This document shows positions 8,073-16,386 of a stretch of 43,113 nucleotides of DNA, piece by piece. The DNA is from an uncultured Bdellovibrionales bacterium (GTDB lineage Bacteria; Bdellovibrionota; Bdellovibrionia; Bdellovibrionales; Bdellovibrionaceae): contig CAIYID010000066.1 in assembly GCA_903926205.1 (NCBI GenBank), forward strand, positions 1-43,113. The letters run 5' to 3'. The notes under the pieces were generated by a model. The model was not told the origin of the DNA. It was given only the letters and a program-made list of their open reading frames with translations, and made no database searches. Position 1 is the first letter of the stretch. The number at the start of each line of letters is the position of its first letter. Made by a program: the position numbers and the translations under genes.

Positions 8073-10609
8073 ATTTTTTTCAACTCCCCAGAACTCCCAT
8101 TCACTTCAAGCCAGTCACCGCCCTTTAATTCGAGTTCTGCAAAAGAAGAAACCCTCACCCCTGGCAAACCATATTCCCGAGCCGACACAAAACCATGAGA
8201 AAGTGGCCCGCCCGTTTCAGTGACCAAGGCTGCAATCATCGGAAACAAAGGAGTGAGTGCCGGATTCGGAGTTCGACAAAAAAGCACGATAGGCTCTGAA
8301 CTCGTCAGTGGAAATTCATGAATGTGATTAACAAACATCACTCGTCCTTGAGCCAAGCCTGGGCTCATGGGCAGACCGACAAGACCTGACAAGGACGCCT
8401 TTATATTCTCATTGAGAGCCTCACCTAATGTCAACGGAGGCAACCAATTAAAATTTCTTTCCATCTCGGACCGTCGTCGCACAACAATTTGCTTTAAACT
8501 GCGTCGCTCTCCTTCTAATGCCGCCGTCACTTCTTCCAACGTCAGGTGAAAAATATCCCCGGTTCGAGAGAGCACCCCTTGTTTTTTTAAATACTGCTCC
8601 ATTAATAGTAGGAGCTGACGAGAGCTGTACATCAAAAAGCCTGTTTGAAAATGTTGATCTTCATCGATCTCCATCATCGAGCGAACAATTCCTATCCCCT
8701 GAAAAATTATGTTTCGATCTGGTGGACTGACTTGGCTTGGAAAAAGCTCGCTTCCCGAGAGTTCTGTCGCCAAGGACGATTTCACCTGTTGCTTTGAATT
8801 GACCGACAAAGGGCCTTGCTTTGAAGCAGACGCGGTCAACAATGGCAGTAGAAGTCGGGGCTCTTCGCGCCAGCAGGGCCGGGAAATGTCCCAGGTGGTA
8901 TTTAAGTGGCCATTCTTTTCAAAAAAATTCAAAGTTTCTTTTCGGTTTTCTAAAACAGAAAGTGCTTCCAAGGCGTGCGGTAGATTTTCTTCCTTTTCAC
9001 AAAGCGACAGACGAGCTAAAAAAGCTTCAAAGCCTTGATCCTTTTGCAACAAATCTTGCAAAGATTTAAGTTCTTGATTCATCAGTAAAGTTCGATTGAA
9101 AGATAATGAGCCAATGGCCTTCAACAACTCTGCTGAAGACACTCCATGAGACTCCCAAATCTTTTCGAGGGATTTTTGAATTAATTCCTTGATCATAAAA
9201 ACGGCCAAATCGTCTTCTAAAAATAAATGACTGATGATTTGCTGTTCTTTCATCATTGCCAATAAATGAGAAGTATTTAAATTGCTGGGTTGGAAAACTT
9301 TTATTTGCAATCGCAAAATTTCCCAGCGGTGCAAATTTTCATTTTGATTATTTTTCCAACGCTGTTCGATTTCTGTGAGCTCTTCGGATAAAAAATTAAT
9401 TAAAAAATGAAGAAAGGTAATAGAAAGAGATCTTCGAAAAAGAATGTCCCGAATCAAACCTCGGAGCAAACTCCAAGTTCTTTTTCGAAGAGGATTAAAA
9501 ATTTTGAACCAGTTGACCTTGAGATTTTGTGATTCAAAAAAATGAGCGTCAGCATAAACATAACCGCGATAAAGCAAAGCGGCATCCTGGGGATTGCGAG
9601 GTTCAATCCCAAATCGTCGATGTAATGTCTCTAAATTTTTCTGAAGAATTCCTTGAATCACCGACCAGCCCATGGTGCTGATGGCCTCCGGAAATCTTTC
9701 CGCCGTTTGGGAACGCGTCCAGGATTGAGAATTTGTCGTTAAATTCACAACTCGAGAAAGTTCCGAAGCAAGCGGGCGAATTTGCAAAACCCATAAACCT
9801 TTTTCGTTAAACAACCACTCAATTTCTTGAGGCTGATGAGTTTGTTCCCGAAACTGTTGAAGCATTTTCCACAAATGAATCCCCTCCGCAAAGGGCAAGA
9901 TCTCCCCTTCTTGAGCGGTTTTTGTTTCAAAGCTTTCTCCGGAAGTAACGGCATGGGAAGAGAGCGAAGAAAACTCCACAAAAGCTTTTTTTATGAATGG
10001 ATTTTGTGGGTCATGAGTCAGAGCCGTTCCAGAAATCATAGCCTCTAAATGAGGTTGAATAAGAATAGCCCACTTCATTTGACGAGGATCAAGACCAGAC
10101 TGCAAAATGCGAATCATTGCTGACCTTGAAAAAGATGAAGCCAAAACTTCAGTGATTGCTCGCCAAGCCTTTTCAGCATTCCAATCACTGGCTTTCGATT
10201 CAAAACAACCACTGAGCGAGTGTGTGCTTTGGTCTTCACCGGTAAAGCTAGACCGAAATATAATTTGCCTGCAACGCCACGGGGCGCGAAGAAGCTCCAA
10301 GTTTTCAGAAAAATCAGCAGGTACCGGGAGCTCCAGTATCTTTTTTTCTAAATCTTCAATTGTCGAAGGTAGAATATCAGCCGCAGAATTCCAATCCGCC
10401 CAATCACTCAATTTTTTTGTAAACTCGGGAATTTGACTCAGCCATTTACACGTCTGATCTGAATCAATCACAAAGCTCGGAGGAAGAAGAACCTCAGATG
10501 TTTGCTGAAGAAAAGGCCGCCAGTGACAGAGCCCAAATGCTTTTCCGCCCACGGATGTCATCTCCAGTGGGCGAGAAAATTTAAACAAATCTTGAAAATA
10601 AATACTCAT
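8069..10609 (-). CDS. Rifampin-phosphotransferase-like ATP-grasp/phosphohistidine swivel enzyme
   Basis: The 846 aa protein has the pyruvate phosphate dikinase ATP-binding domain at its N-terminus (SVGGKAFGL near 20, FRSSFTGED near 118, IEWLFNEKGLWVLQIRP near 265-281), a long unrecognised central domain (about 300-700), and a C-terminal PEP-utilizing mobile domain with TETGGPLSHG, placing the phosphocarrier His at residue 805. This ATP-grasp, substrate domain, swivelling His order is that of rifampin phosphotransferase (ATP + acceptor + water to AMP + phosphate + phosphorylated acceptor). PEP synthase instead has the His domain in the middle and a C-terminal TIM barrel, which is absent here. 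The central domain, likely the acceptor site, is not recognisable. It sits in an operon with a P-loop kinase and an SDR, 9 bp after an exported protein gene. A biosynthetic acceptor from the lipid/phosphonate pathway seems more likely than drug resistance, but this is inference. Confidence 0.7.
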   Translation of the reverse strand: MSIYFQDLFKFSRPLEMTSVGGKAFGLCHWRPFLQQTSEVLLPPSFVIDSDQTCKWLSQIPEFTKKLSDWADWNSAADILPSTIEDLEKKILELPVPADFSENLELLRAPWRCRQIIFRSSFTGEDQSTHSLSGCFESKASDWNAEKAWRAITEVLASSFSRSAMIRILQSGLDPRQMKWAILIQPHLEAMISGTALTHDPQNPFIKKAFVEFSSLSSHAVTSGESFETKTAQEGEILPFAEGIHLWKMLQQFREQTHQPQEIEWLFNEKGLWVLQIRPLASELSRVVNLTTNSQSWTRSQTAERFPEAISTMGWSVIQGILQKNLETLHRRFGIEPRNPQDAALLYRGYVYADAHFFESQNLKVNWFKIFNPLRKRTWSLLRGLIRDILFRRSLSITFLHFLINFLSEELTEIEQRWKNNQNENLHRWEILRLQIKVFQPSNLNTSHLLAMMKEQQIISHLFLEDDLAVFMIKELIQKSLEKIWESHGVSSAELLKAIGSLSFNRTLLMNQELKSLQDLLQKDQGFEAFLARLSLCEKEENLPHALEALSVLENRKETLNFFEKNGHLNTTWDISRPCWREEPRLLLPLLTASASKQGPLSVNSKQQVKSSLATELSGSELFPSQVSPPDRNIIFQGIGIVRSMMEIDEDQHFQTGFLMYSSRQLLLLMEQYLKKQGVLSRTGDIFHLTLEEVTAALEGERRSLKQIVVRRRSEMERNFNWLPPLTLGEALNENIKASLSGLVGLPMSPGLAQGRVMFVNHIHEFPLTSSEPIVLFCRTPNPALTPLFPMIAALVTETGGPLSHGFVSAREYGLPGVRVSSFAELELKGGDWLEVNGSSGELKKI

Positions 10610-10618
10610 TAAAAATAA

Positions 10619-12244
10619 TTACTGAACAAAAATTGCCAATGGTAAACCAACAAGTCCACCACCCCACGTTTGAGAAAGCACTCGGGAGTATTGTCCCACT
10701 TCTGGCCCAGTCCCTTGTTTATCTTTCAGTTCAGGAAATAGATTGCCATAAGCTCCACGCGACCAAGTCAACGGACGACCTCGATCATAGTTACGATAAG
10801 AAATCGTACCGCCATCTTTGAATGTTTTTGTTTTTCTAAACAGATTTTTGTCAGCAAAAGACTGCGGCAACAAAGCCAGAAGATTCTTCGGCGGAGCACT
10901 AAAAAATGCGCTCAAATTCACTTTCACACTGTCACCAGTCACTGGACTTGTGACAAGGGAGCCCTCCCCTTCTGCATTTGCAATATCCAACATTTTATTA
11001 ATCGTTAAACCAGCAGTGCGACTATATGGATTAACTATATCAACCAAGAAAGAGCCTTCCTGGTCTGAAGGATGCCCTTTGAGTTCCTCCCAGACTAATG
11101 CGGATTCTTGCACTGACTCTTTAATAGCAAGATATGCTGCAGACATTTGATTTTGTCCAAAGCTATGATCTTCGTATAATAAGAAAGTATTACTAAATTT
11201 AGGCTTCATCATTACCGTGTAACGATCGTAAGCCGGCGCTCCTTGCACATCAGGATGCTTGCCAACATCCAAGCCAATCATATTTGAAGCAACGTTCGCT
11301 ACTGAGAAACCATCCAAACCGGAAAGCTGGCCAAGTTCTCCAAGTAAATTAAAATAATTATTAAAAGTGTAGGCACAGAAAAAATTAAGGCCTGCAATAT
11401 TGGCATGTATTGCCGCTAAAGCGGCATGGTTGTCAACCGCTCGCAATATGCGAAATCGTTCAACATTATCTTTAAAAGTATTACCACCATATAAAATTCG
11501 ATTATCCCAAACAACGCGGCCCGTGTTCATCTCTGCTTCTAATTTTTTAAGACCTGAAGCTGCGTCTCTTAATGCCGTCATGATCGATTTCGGCGCACCT
11601 TTCTCTCCAGAGCCTGATAAAATATAAGATTGTAAATCACGAACTGTCGCAAATTGCTTTTCATCTTTAGAATCTGGTTGAGTTATATAATCAAAGATCA
11701 ACTGCCAGCGATGTTCTGGTAGATAAACTTTAAGAAATTGATTACTCTGTTGCACAAAACTTAAAAGAACAGAGTGCACCGCGCGTGGTTGCGCCTGCTC
11801 CGCTAAATTAACCATTTTATAAATGAAAGCTCGAAAAGATCTCAGTGGAAGGAGCTGATTTCCAACAAAGCGAAGACTCAAAGAAGTCTCAGGCTTCTGG
11901 ACTGCTGCTTCTAAGGCGATGAGAGCTTGGTCCAAGTCTTGTGTCGTTTGTAATTTGACCCAATGGTCAATAAAAGCCAGATAGTCCGGAGGCAAAGTGT
12001 CTGTGCTGGAAATTGTTCTTGAGTGATTTACTTTACTGCGTTCGATGGCTAATTTTTGTTGTTTATTAAAATTATCCGCTGTCATCCAAGGATAATAGGC
12101 AAGATCTGCCAAAGGTCCAGGTGGCGTTAGCTCTAGTTTTTCAGAATGATTCTGAACGTCTGACTTGGAAGTTGTTTTTTTTGCAAGAGCCGGAAAGGCA
12201 CTCAAAAGTCCGAAAGAAATAATCATCGAAAATATCATTTTCAT
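10619..12244 (-). CDS. Exported protein of unknown function
   Basis: I do not recognise this 541 aa protein. It starts with a clean Sec signal peptide (hydrophobic IFSMIISFGLLSAF, then an A-L-A cleavage site at about residue 22), so the mature protein should be periplasmic or outer-membrane associated. I chose the ATG at 12244 because an AGGAG lies 11 bp upstream and the signal peptide begins directly there; a GTG at 12271 would add nine residues that contain the ribosome binding site. The mature part is mostly helical in appearance to about residue 210, then mixed, with a Gly-rich C-terminus (RGAYGNLFPEL, TWGGGLVGLPLAIFVQ). It is the first gene of the minus-strand operon ahead of the Rph-like enzyme, so an envelope role linked to the same lipid pathway is possible. 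Confidence 0.75.
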   Translation of the reverse strand: MKMIFSMIISFGLLSAFPALAKKTTSKSDVQNHSEKLELTPPGPLADLAYYPWMTADNFNKQQKLAIERSKVNHSRTISSTDTLPPDYLAFIDHWVKLQTTQDLDQALIALEAAVQKPETSLSLRFVGNQLLPLRSFRAFIYKMVNLAEQAQPRAVHSVLLSFVQQSNQFLKVYLPEHRWQLIFDYITQPDSKDEKQFATVRDLQSYILSGSGEKGAPKSIMTALRDAASGLKKLEAEMNTGRVVWDNRILYGGNTFKDNVERFRILRAVDNHAALAAIHANIAGLNFFCAYTFNNYFNLLGELGQLSGLDGFSVANVASNMIGLDVGKHPDVQGAPAYDRYTVMMKPKFSNTFLLYEDHSFGQNQMSAAYLAIKESVQESALVWEELKGHPSDQEGSFLVDIVNPYSRTAGLTINKMLDIANAEGEGSLVTSPVTGDSVKVNLSAFFSAPPKNLLALLPQSFADKNLFRKTKTFKDGGTISYRNYDRGRPLTWSRGAYGNLFPELKDKQGTGPEVGQYSRVLSQTWGGGLVGLPLAIFVQ

Positions 12245-12369
12245 ACTCGTAAAATCTCCTTTTTTTGACACCTCATTAGTGAAACAAAAATAAGCAGCGG
12301 TTGCAACATCAACCTTGAAATCTTCATTTTTCTTGATCCTCGGCGAGGAGCATGGCTAACTAGCTGACT

Positions 12370-13842
12370 ATGTGGACATATTTGAAGTCTCCAGAGGATC
12401 GCCTGGCCTTTCTTTTGACCTTGAGCTTCCTCAATGAAAATGATTTAAGCTCACTGGACGCCCTTTTTTCTGAGCTCTCTGAGCAAAGTTTCCCTGCGGG
12501 ACAAAAGCAAGGACACGACCAAAGCTGGGATCGGCTAAATAAATTAATTCAAGCACATGAAATTCAACCTCTCGCCTATTACCGGGCGCTGGAATTAAAT
12601 CAAAAGGCTTTAGGCTCTCCAAAATTGCATTTTCCTGCGGCCCTGTTAAATCAGTGGAAAATGGAAGCCAAAAAAATCGAAGACGTTCAAATAAGCAGAT
12701 TTAAAAGCGCTCAGGTTGTATTGGATTTTTTTCGAGAGAACTCCATTCCCTGGGTTGTTCTCAAAGGACAGTCTTTGGCAGAAGAAGTTTACCAGCTTTC
12801 CGCTTATAAAAAAATGAATGACATCGACATTTTGGTCCAACCAGATGATTTGCAAAAAATTTATGATTTTTTAAAATTGAAAAAGCATATTTCTGTGATG
12901 CAACTTTCAGAAAATAACCCAAGAGCCCAAGAAAAGTACTCTCACCACTGGCCGCCTCTTTTAAGTTCGGACTTTCATTGTGTGTGGGGTGTTTATTGGT
13001 CCTTAGTCTCTCCGTTAAAAAAATACCACCTTGATATGGAAGGAGTTTGGTCAAGAATTAAGCCCGTGAATTTTGCCGGTCAAAAAGCACACCGCCTTCA
13101 TTCTGAAGATATTCTTCATCATCTTTGCTTGCATTTGAATTTGTATAAAAGTGGACTCAAAGAGGTTCAGGATATCTATAATTTGGTACGCCATTTTGAT
13201 CGACCACAGAATCGTTCGCAAGATCCGCAACACGATCAGTCACAGAATGAGTTTAATTGGTCACGCTTCGAAAAGAAAGTGCGAGAAACAGGCTCCTTTG
13301 ACGAAGTCTACCACGCCCTGCGCACGACTTATGCTTATTCCGGAATTTCCTCTCTTGATTCTGTCGCCAACTCCCTTGAACCTGAAGTCTCTGTTCGAAT
13401 GAAAAAATTTGTTAAACAAAAATGCAGTTCCCCGGAACGACTCTTAAGAAGTCGCAGTACCTATATTAGTCGCATTGAGAAAACCTACGGCTTTTTTACC
13501 ATCACAAAATCACCGCTTGAAAAAGCGTATTTTTTATTACAGATGTGGAAGCTCCTTTTATTCCCACCTCAAAATGAATTAATTAAAATGAGTTACTCCA
13601 AGCCCTCTTCTTCTTTTTTTGAAAACTTAAAACTTCGCTTGCTAGGTCCAAGCTTAGTCTCTCGACAGTTGATTCACGACCTCGGCTGGAAGCTTCATAT
13701 TATTTTAATTCTTAGCCACCACTTGGTTCTTATTCGTTGTTTCTGGAATCACTTGAGACAGCGTCCGCAAGGGCCTCAAAAACTAAAAGAGATCCTTCGA
13801 AGCCTAGGAGTCTCAGATCCCAACCAAATTCCTGAATTTTAA
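12370..13842 (+). CDS. Family-5 nucleotidyltransferase-like protein
   Basis: The 490 aa protein has the pattern of the uncharacterised nucleotidyltransferase family NTP_transf_5: VVLKGQSLAEEVY at 129-141, then the metal-binding NDIDILVQP at 150-158 (Asp151 and Asp153), and a downstream HHLCLHLNLYKSGL region resembling the conserved His-rich helix of the family. The N-terminal 110 residues and C-terminal 200 residues look helical. Members often sit in polysaccharide or peptide natural-product clusters, with unproven activity. The gene is divergent from the exported-protein operon; the 125 bp between the two starts should hold both promoters. The only ribosome-binding-like sequence (GAGGAG near 12345) is about 20 bp from the ATG, so expression may be weak or the start slightly different. 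Confidence 0.7.
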   Translation: MWTYLKSPEDRLAFLLTLSFLNENDLSSLDALFSELSEQSFPAGQKQGHDQSWDRLNKLIQAHEIQPLAYYRALELNQKALGSPKLHFPAALLNQWKMEAKKIEDVQISRFKSAQVVLDFFRENSIPWVVLKGQSLAEEVYQLSAYKKMNDIDILVQPDDLQKIYDFLKLKKHISVMQLSENNPRAQEKYSHHWPPLLSSDFHCVWGVYWSLVSPLKKYHLDMEGVWSRIKPVNFAGQKAHRLHSEDILHHLCLHLNLYKSGLKEVQDIYNLVRHFDRPQNRSQDPQHDQSQNEFNWSRFEKKVRETGSFDEVYHALRTTYAYSGISSLDSVANSLEPEVSVRMKKFVKQKCSSPERLLRSRSTYISRIEKTYGFFTITKSPLEKAYFLLQMWKLLLFPPQNELIKMSYSKPSSSFFENLKLRLLGPSLVSRQLIHDLGWKLHIILILSHHLVLIRCFWNHLRQRPQGPQKLKEILRSLGVSDPNQIPEF

Positions 13843-13876
13843 GAGACTTCCGTTAAAAGAAATAAACCGCGATAAT

Positions 13877-14548
13877 TTACTCTTCATCAAGCAAACTTTT
13901 CGCCATATTTTTCCAAAAAACAGAAGCTGTTCCCTCAACAATAAAGACTTCGATTCCTAATTTTGCGGCCACTCCATCTTTGTCTTTTCGATCACCGATC
14001 AAAAAGCAATCTTGGGGAGCAACGCCGAGTTGGCTTAAACACTCTTCAAAATAGCGCAAATCCGGTTTACAAAAATGACTATTTTGGCTGTGACTGATAA
14101 ATTTGAAGGAGTTGGCATCGACGCCCGTCCAAGTTAACTTATTTAAAACACAGCTTTGAGGTAAAATGGGATTAGTTAATAGGGCTTGAGAATACCGCGC
14201 CTTGGATTTTATAAAAAATTCGATCGCTTCAGGAATGGGCTGAAATTCGCCGGAAAGTTTACCAAATTCTTTCAAATAAAAATTTTCAAGAAATTCTTTG
14301 GTTTTTTCTTGAGACCAACCACTCACTTCCTTCAAAGTTGAAAATAGCTTTTCATAGATGGTTTGAGTCGGATTGTCTTCACTCTGAAAGTTCCAGGTCT
14401 GCCAAAAGATCTGTGCTCTTTTTTTTAATGGTTTTTCAGTCTCAAGCAACCGCCAAAAAGACCAAGCTAAGCTCAAGCCCACCTTGTAATCAAAAGAGCG
14501 AATAAGCGTCCCATCAAGATCCCAAAGGAGATGACTTTGTTTTTTCAT
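13877..14548 (-). CDS. HAD-superfamily phosphatase
   Basis: A 223 aa HAD hydrolase. The nucleophile motif DLDGTL (Asp10, Asp12) is at the N-terminus, an alpha-helical type C1 cap follows (about residues 17-90), then LLTNP as motif II, a Lys in the HFCKPD segment (motif III) and GDRKDKDGVAAKLG as motif IV with the acidic pair. Size and layout match phosphoglycolate-phosphatase-like enzymes. It overlaps the upstream methyltransferase gene by ATGA. A small phosphorylated metabolite is the expected substrate; nothing in sequence identifies it. Confidence 0.8.
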   Translation of the reverse strand: MKKQSHLLWDLDGTLIRSFDYKVGLSLAWSFWRLLETEKPLKKRAQIFWQTWNFQSEDNPTQTIYEKLFSTLKEVSGWSQEKTKEFLENFYLKEFGKLSGEFQPIPEAIEFFIKSKARYSQALLTNPILPQSCVLNKLTWTGVDANSFKFISHSQNSHFCKPDLRYFEECLSQLGVAPQDCFLIGDRKDKDGVAAKLGIEVFIVEGTASVFWKNMAKSLLDEE

Positions 14549-15300
14549 TTGGTCGCTTCAAATAAAAGCATGAAACCGTTTCTCTGAAGTTTATTTATTT
14601 TTAAACCCGCTTGCAAAAAATCATTTTCAATCTCCGCAATGGAGGGCGAGGAACCCAAGAGCCCCAAATGAACGTAGTAATTACAAATTTTTTGCGCCAA
14701 AACACTTTTTGGTCTTGTTAATATAGAGCCTCGAAATAAACCGCCGGGCTGTAGCACGCGAGCAATTTCACTTAAAGACTTTATGCGATTTTGAAAAACG
14801 TGAATTCCACCAAAACAAGCAATGGAATGTAAATGATTCGAAGGAAATGGAAGCTTTTCAACATTGGCCAAAATAAATTCATGGGAGCCCGCTTTTTTTA
14901 AACAACGAACGCACTTCTTCAACATTTCCCGAGATAAATCAAGAGCAATCAATCGATGATTTTTTAATACCTTTTTTCCAGCGAACCAAGTGAGCTCACC
15001 ATCCCCGATCGCAATATCCAGCAAAGAACCTTGTGTCGCCATCGAAATTGTATCTAAATACCATTTCAACAAAGGGCGAAGACGTCCGTGCCAGATGATA
15101 TACATATTGAGCACAGCCAGAGGGCCGTAGAAAAAAGAATACAATCGGTACGCCCAGCGATACTGTTTTATTTGCTCACTCTGTGGAGCTTTTTCACAAG
15201 ACTCACAGTGCCACATGGGAAGCTGCTGGCCTTGAATATCCATAAACTCTGTTAAGGGCTTTTGACACTGACCGCAAAAATACTGAACACTTTTTTGCAT
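14545..15300 (-). CDS. Class I SAM-dependent methyltransferase with N-terminal zinc ribbon
   Basis: A 251 aa protein with four cysteines arranged as a zinc ribbon (Cys9, Cys12, Cys32, Cys35) followed by a Rossmann-type methyltransferase domain. The SAM-binding motif I is LLDIAIGDGELTWF, acidic motif II is IALDLS, and a post-motif ARVLQPGGLFRGS is typical of UbiE/Methyltransf_11 enzymes. A zinc ribbon before a small-molecule type methyltransferase resembles RlmA-like rRNA methyltransferases, but the short linker and UbiE-like core leave a lipid or small-molecule acceptor possible. AGGAG/GAGAGG lies about 7-10 bp upstream of the ATG. It is translationally coupled to the HAD gene and divergent from the extended SDR gene. 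Confidence 0.75.
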   Translation of the reverse strand: MQKSVQYFCGQCQKPLTEFMDIQGQQLPMWHCESCEKAPQSEQIKQYRWAYRLYSFFYGPLAVLNMYIIWHGRLRPLLKWYLDTISMATQGSLLDIAIGDGELTWFAGKKVLKNHRLIALDLSREMLKKCVRCLKKAGSHEFILANVEKLPFPSNHLHSIACFGGIHVFQNRIKSLSEIARVLQPGGLFRGSILTRPKSVLAQKICNYYVHLGLLGSSPSIAEIENDFLQAGLKINKLQRNGFMLLFEATK

Positions 15301-15378
15301 CTGAATTCCTCTCCTGATAAGTTAGACTGAGGTTTCTTTGAATGTCAAATCTCTCGGTTGATCCGAGCAAGGACTGCG

Positions 15379-16386
15379 ATGAAAAAAATTGTTATTACCG
15401 GAGCGGATGGTTTTGTCGGCCTTAACCTCACTCAAACCTGGGCTTCACGATTTGCTTTAACTGGCTTTGTGCTTCCACACCGAAAATCTTTTTATGAAGA
15501 TTTTTGCAAAGCTCTCCCACAAGCAGAAACGCAAATTCCGGTGAAAATTTTAGCGGGCACTTTCGCTGAAACTTCAGCTCTTAAAGAGGCCGTTAAAGAC
15601 GCAGATTATGTTATTCATTGTGTTGGCAATATGCTAGGACGCAAATATGAAAAATACTATGCCGCTAATGCGAGGTCTGTTTTTCAGCTTCTTGAGGCCA
15701 TTCAAGAAACCAATCCGAACATACAGCGAGTGATTTTGATGTCCTCGCAAGCAGCGATGGGGCCGGCCTCTCCAAATTCACCTCAGACTGAATCGGATCC
15801 AACAAATCCAATTTCTTTTTATGGACGCTCTAAACTGGAAGGCGAGCTCTTTGCCGAAAGTTTTTTTAAAAAACTCCCTGTCACCATTCTTAGACCCTGC
15901 TCAATTTATGGCCCTTGGGATCGAAGTTTTCTGCGCATGTTTCAATATGCTTCGCGTGGGCAGTTTGGAATTCTTTATAACCGAGAAACTCAATTCAACA
16001 TCATTCATGTGAGAGACCTCGTCAGAGCCATTGAAGTCGCCTTGCAAGATGAGGGTTCTGGTCATCGCTTTTTGATTGCTGATTCACAGCCACATATTTG
16101 GAACGATTTGATTCAAATATTTTCAGAAATTCATCATCGCCCTATGAAGATCGTGCATCTGGACTCTTGGCTTGCAGACTTGTATCTTCGTTATTTTGAT
16201 TTCCAAGAACTCTTGACGGGCAAATCAGATATTCTGAGTTCCGCGAAAGCCGAAGAGCTTAAAGAAAAAAACTGGCTTTGTTCTGCCGAAAAATTTTCTA
16301 AAACTTTTTCTTGGCTACCTCAAATACCGCTGAAACAGGGCTTTACTGAGCAAGTCGAATGGTGCAAAACAATGGGCTGGACTTAG
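15379..16386 (+). CDS. Extended SDR / NAD-dependent epimerase-dehydratase family protein
   Basis: A 335 aa extended SDR with the NAD(P) motif GADGFVG at 8-14 and a catalytic YGRSK (Tyr and Lys) about 150 residues in, preceded by the SSQAAMGP serine region. NFNIIHVRDLVRAIEVAL is a typical C-terminal substrate-domain motif. The family includes sugar-nucleotide epimerases, 3-beta-hydroxysteroid dehydrogenases and the CerR reductase of Caulobacter ceramide synthesis. I chose the ATG at 15379 because AAGGA lies 5 bp upstream; a TTG at 15358 is less likely. Given the nearby SPT-like and lipid-kinase genes, a ceramide or sphingoid reductase role is one reasonable hypothesis; sugar metabolism is the other. 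It ends with a 4 bp convergent overlap with the next gene. Confidence 0.75.
   Translation: MKKIVITGADGFVGLNLTQTWASRFALTGFVLPHRKSFYEDFCKALPQAETQIPVKILAGTFAETSALKEAVKDADYVIHCVGNMLGRKYEKYYAANARSVFQLLEAIQETNPNIQRVILMSSQAAMGPASPNSPQTESDPTNPISFYGRSKLEGELFAESFFKKLPVTILRPCSIYGPWDRSFLRMFQYASRGQFGILYNRETQFNIIHVRDLVRAIEVALQDEGSGHRFLIADSQPHIWNDLIQIFSEIHHRPMKIVHLDSWLADLYLRYFDFQELLTGKSDILSSAKAEELKEKNWLCSAEKFSKTFSWLPQIPLKQGFTEQVEWCKTMGWT

Noticed and set aside
12352-12363. ATG three codons before a stop, directly after GGAGC upstream of the family-5 nucleotidyltransferase
   Set aside because: Spacing to the putative ribosome binding site is too short and a three-codon frame cannot be supported as a leader peptide.
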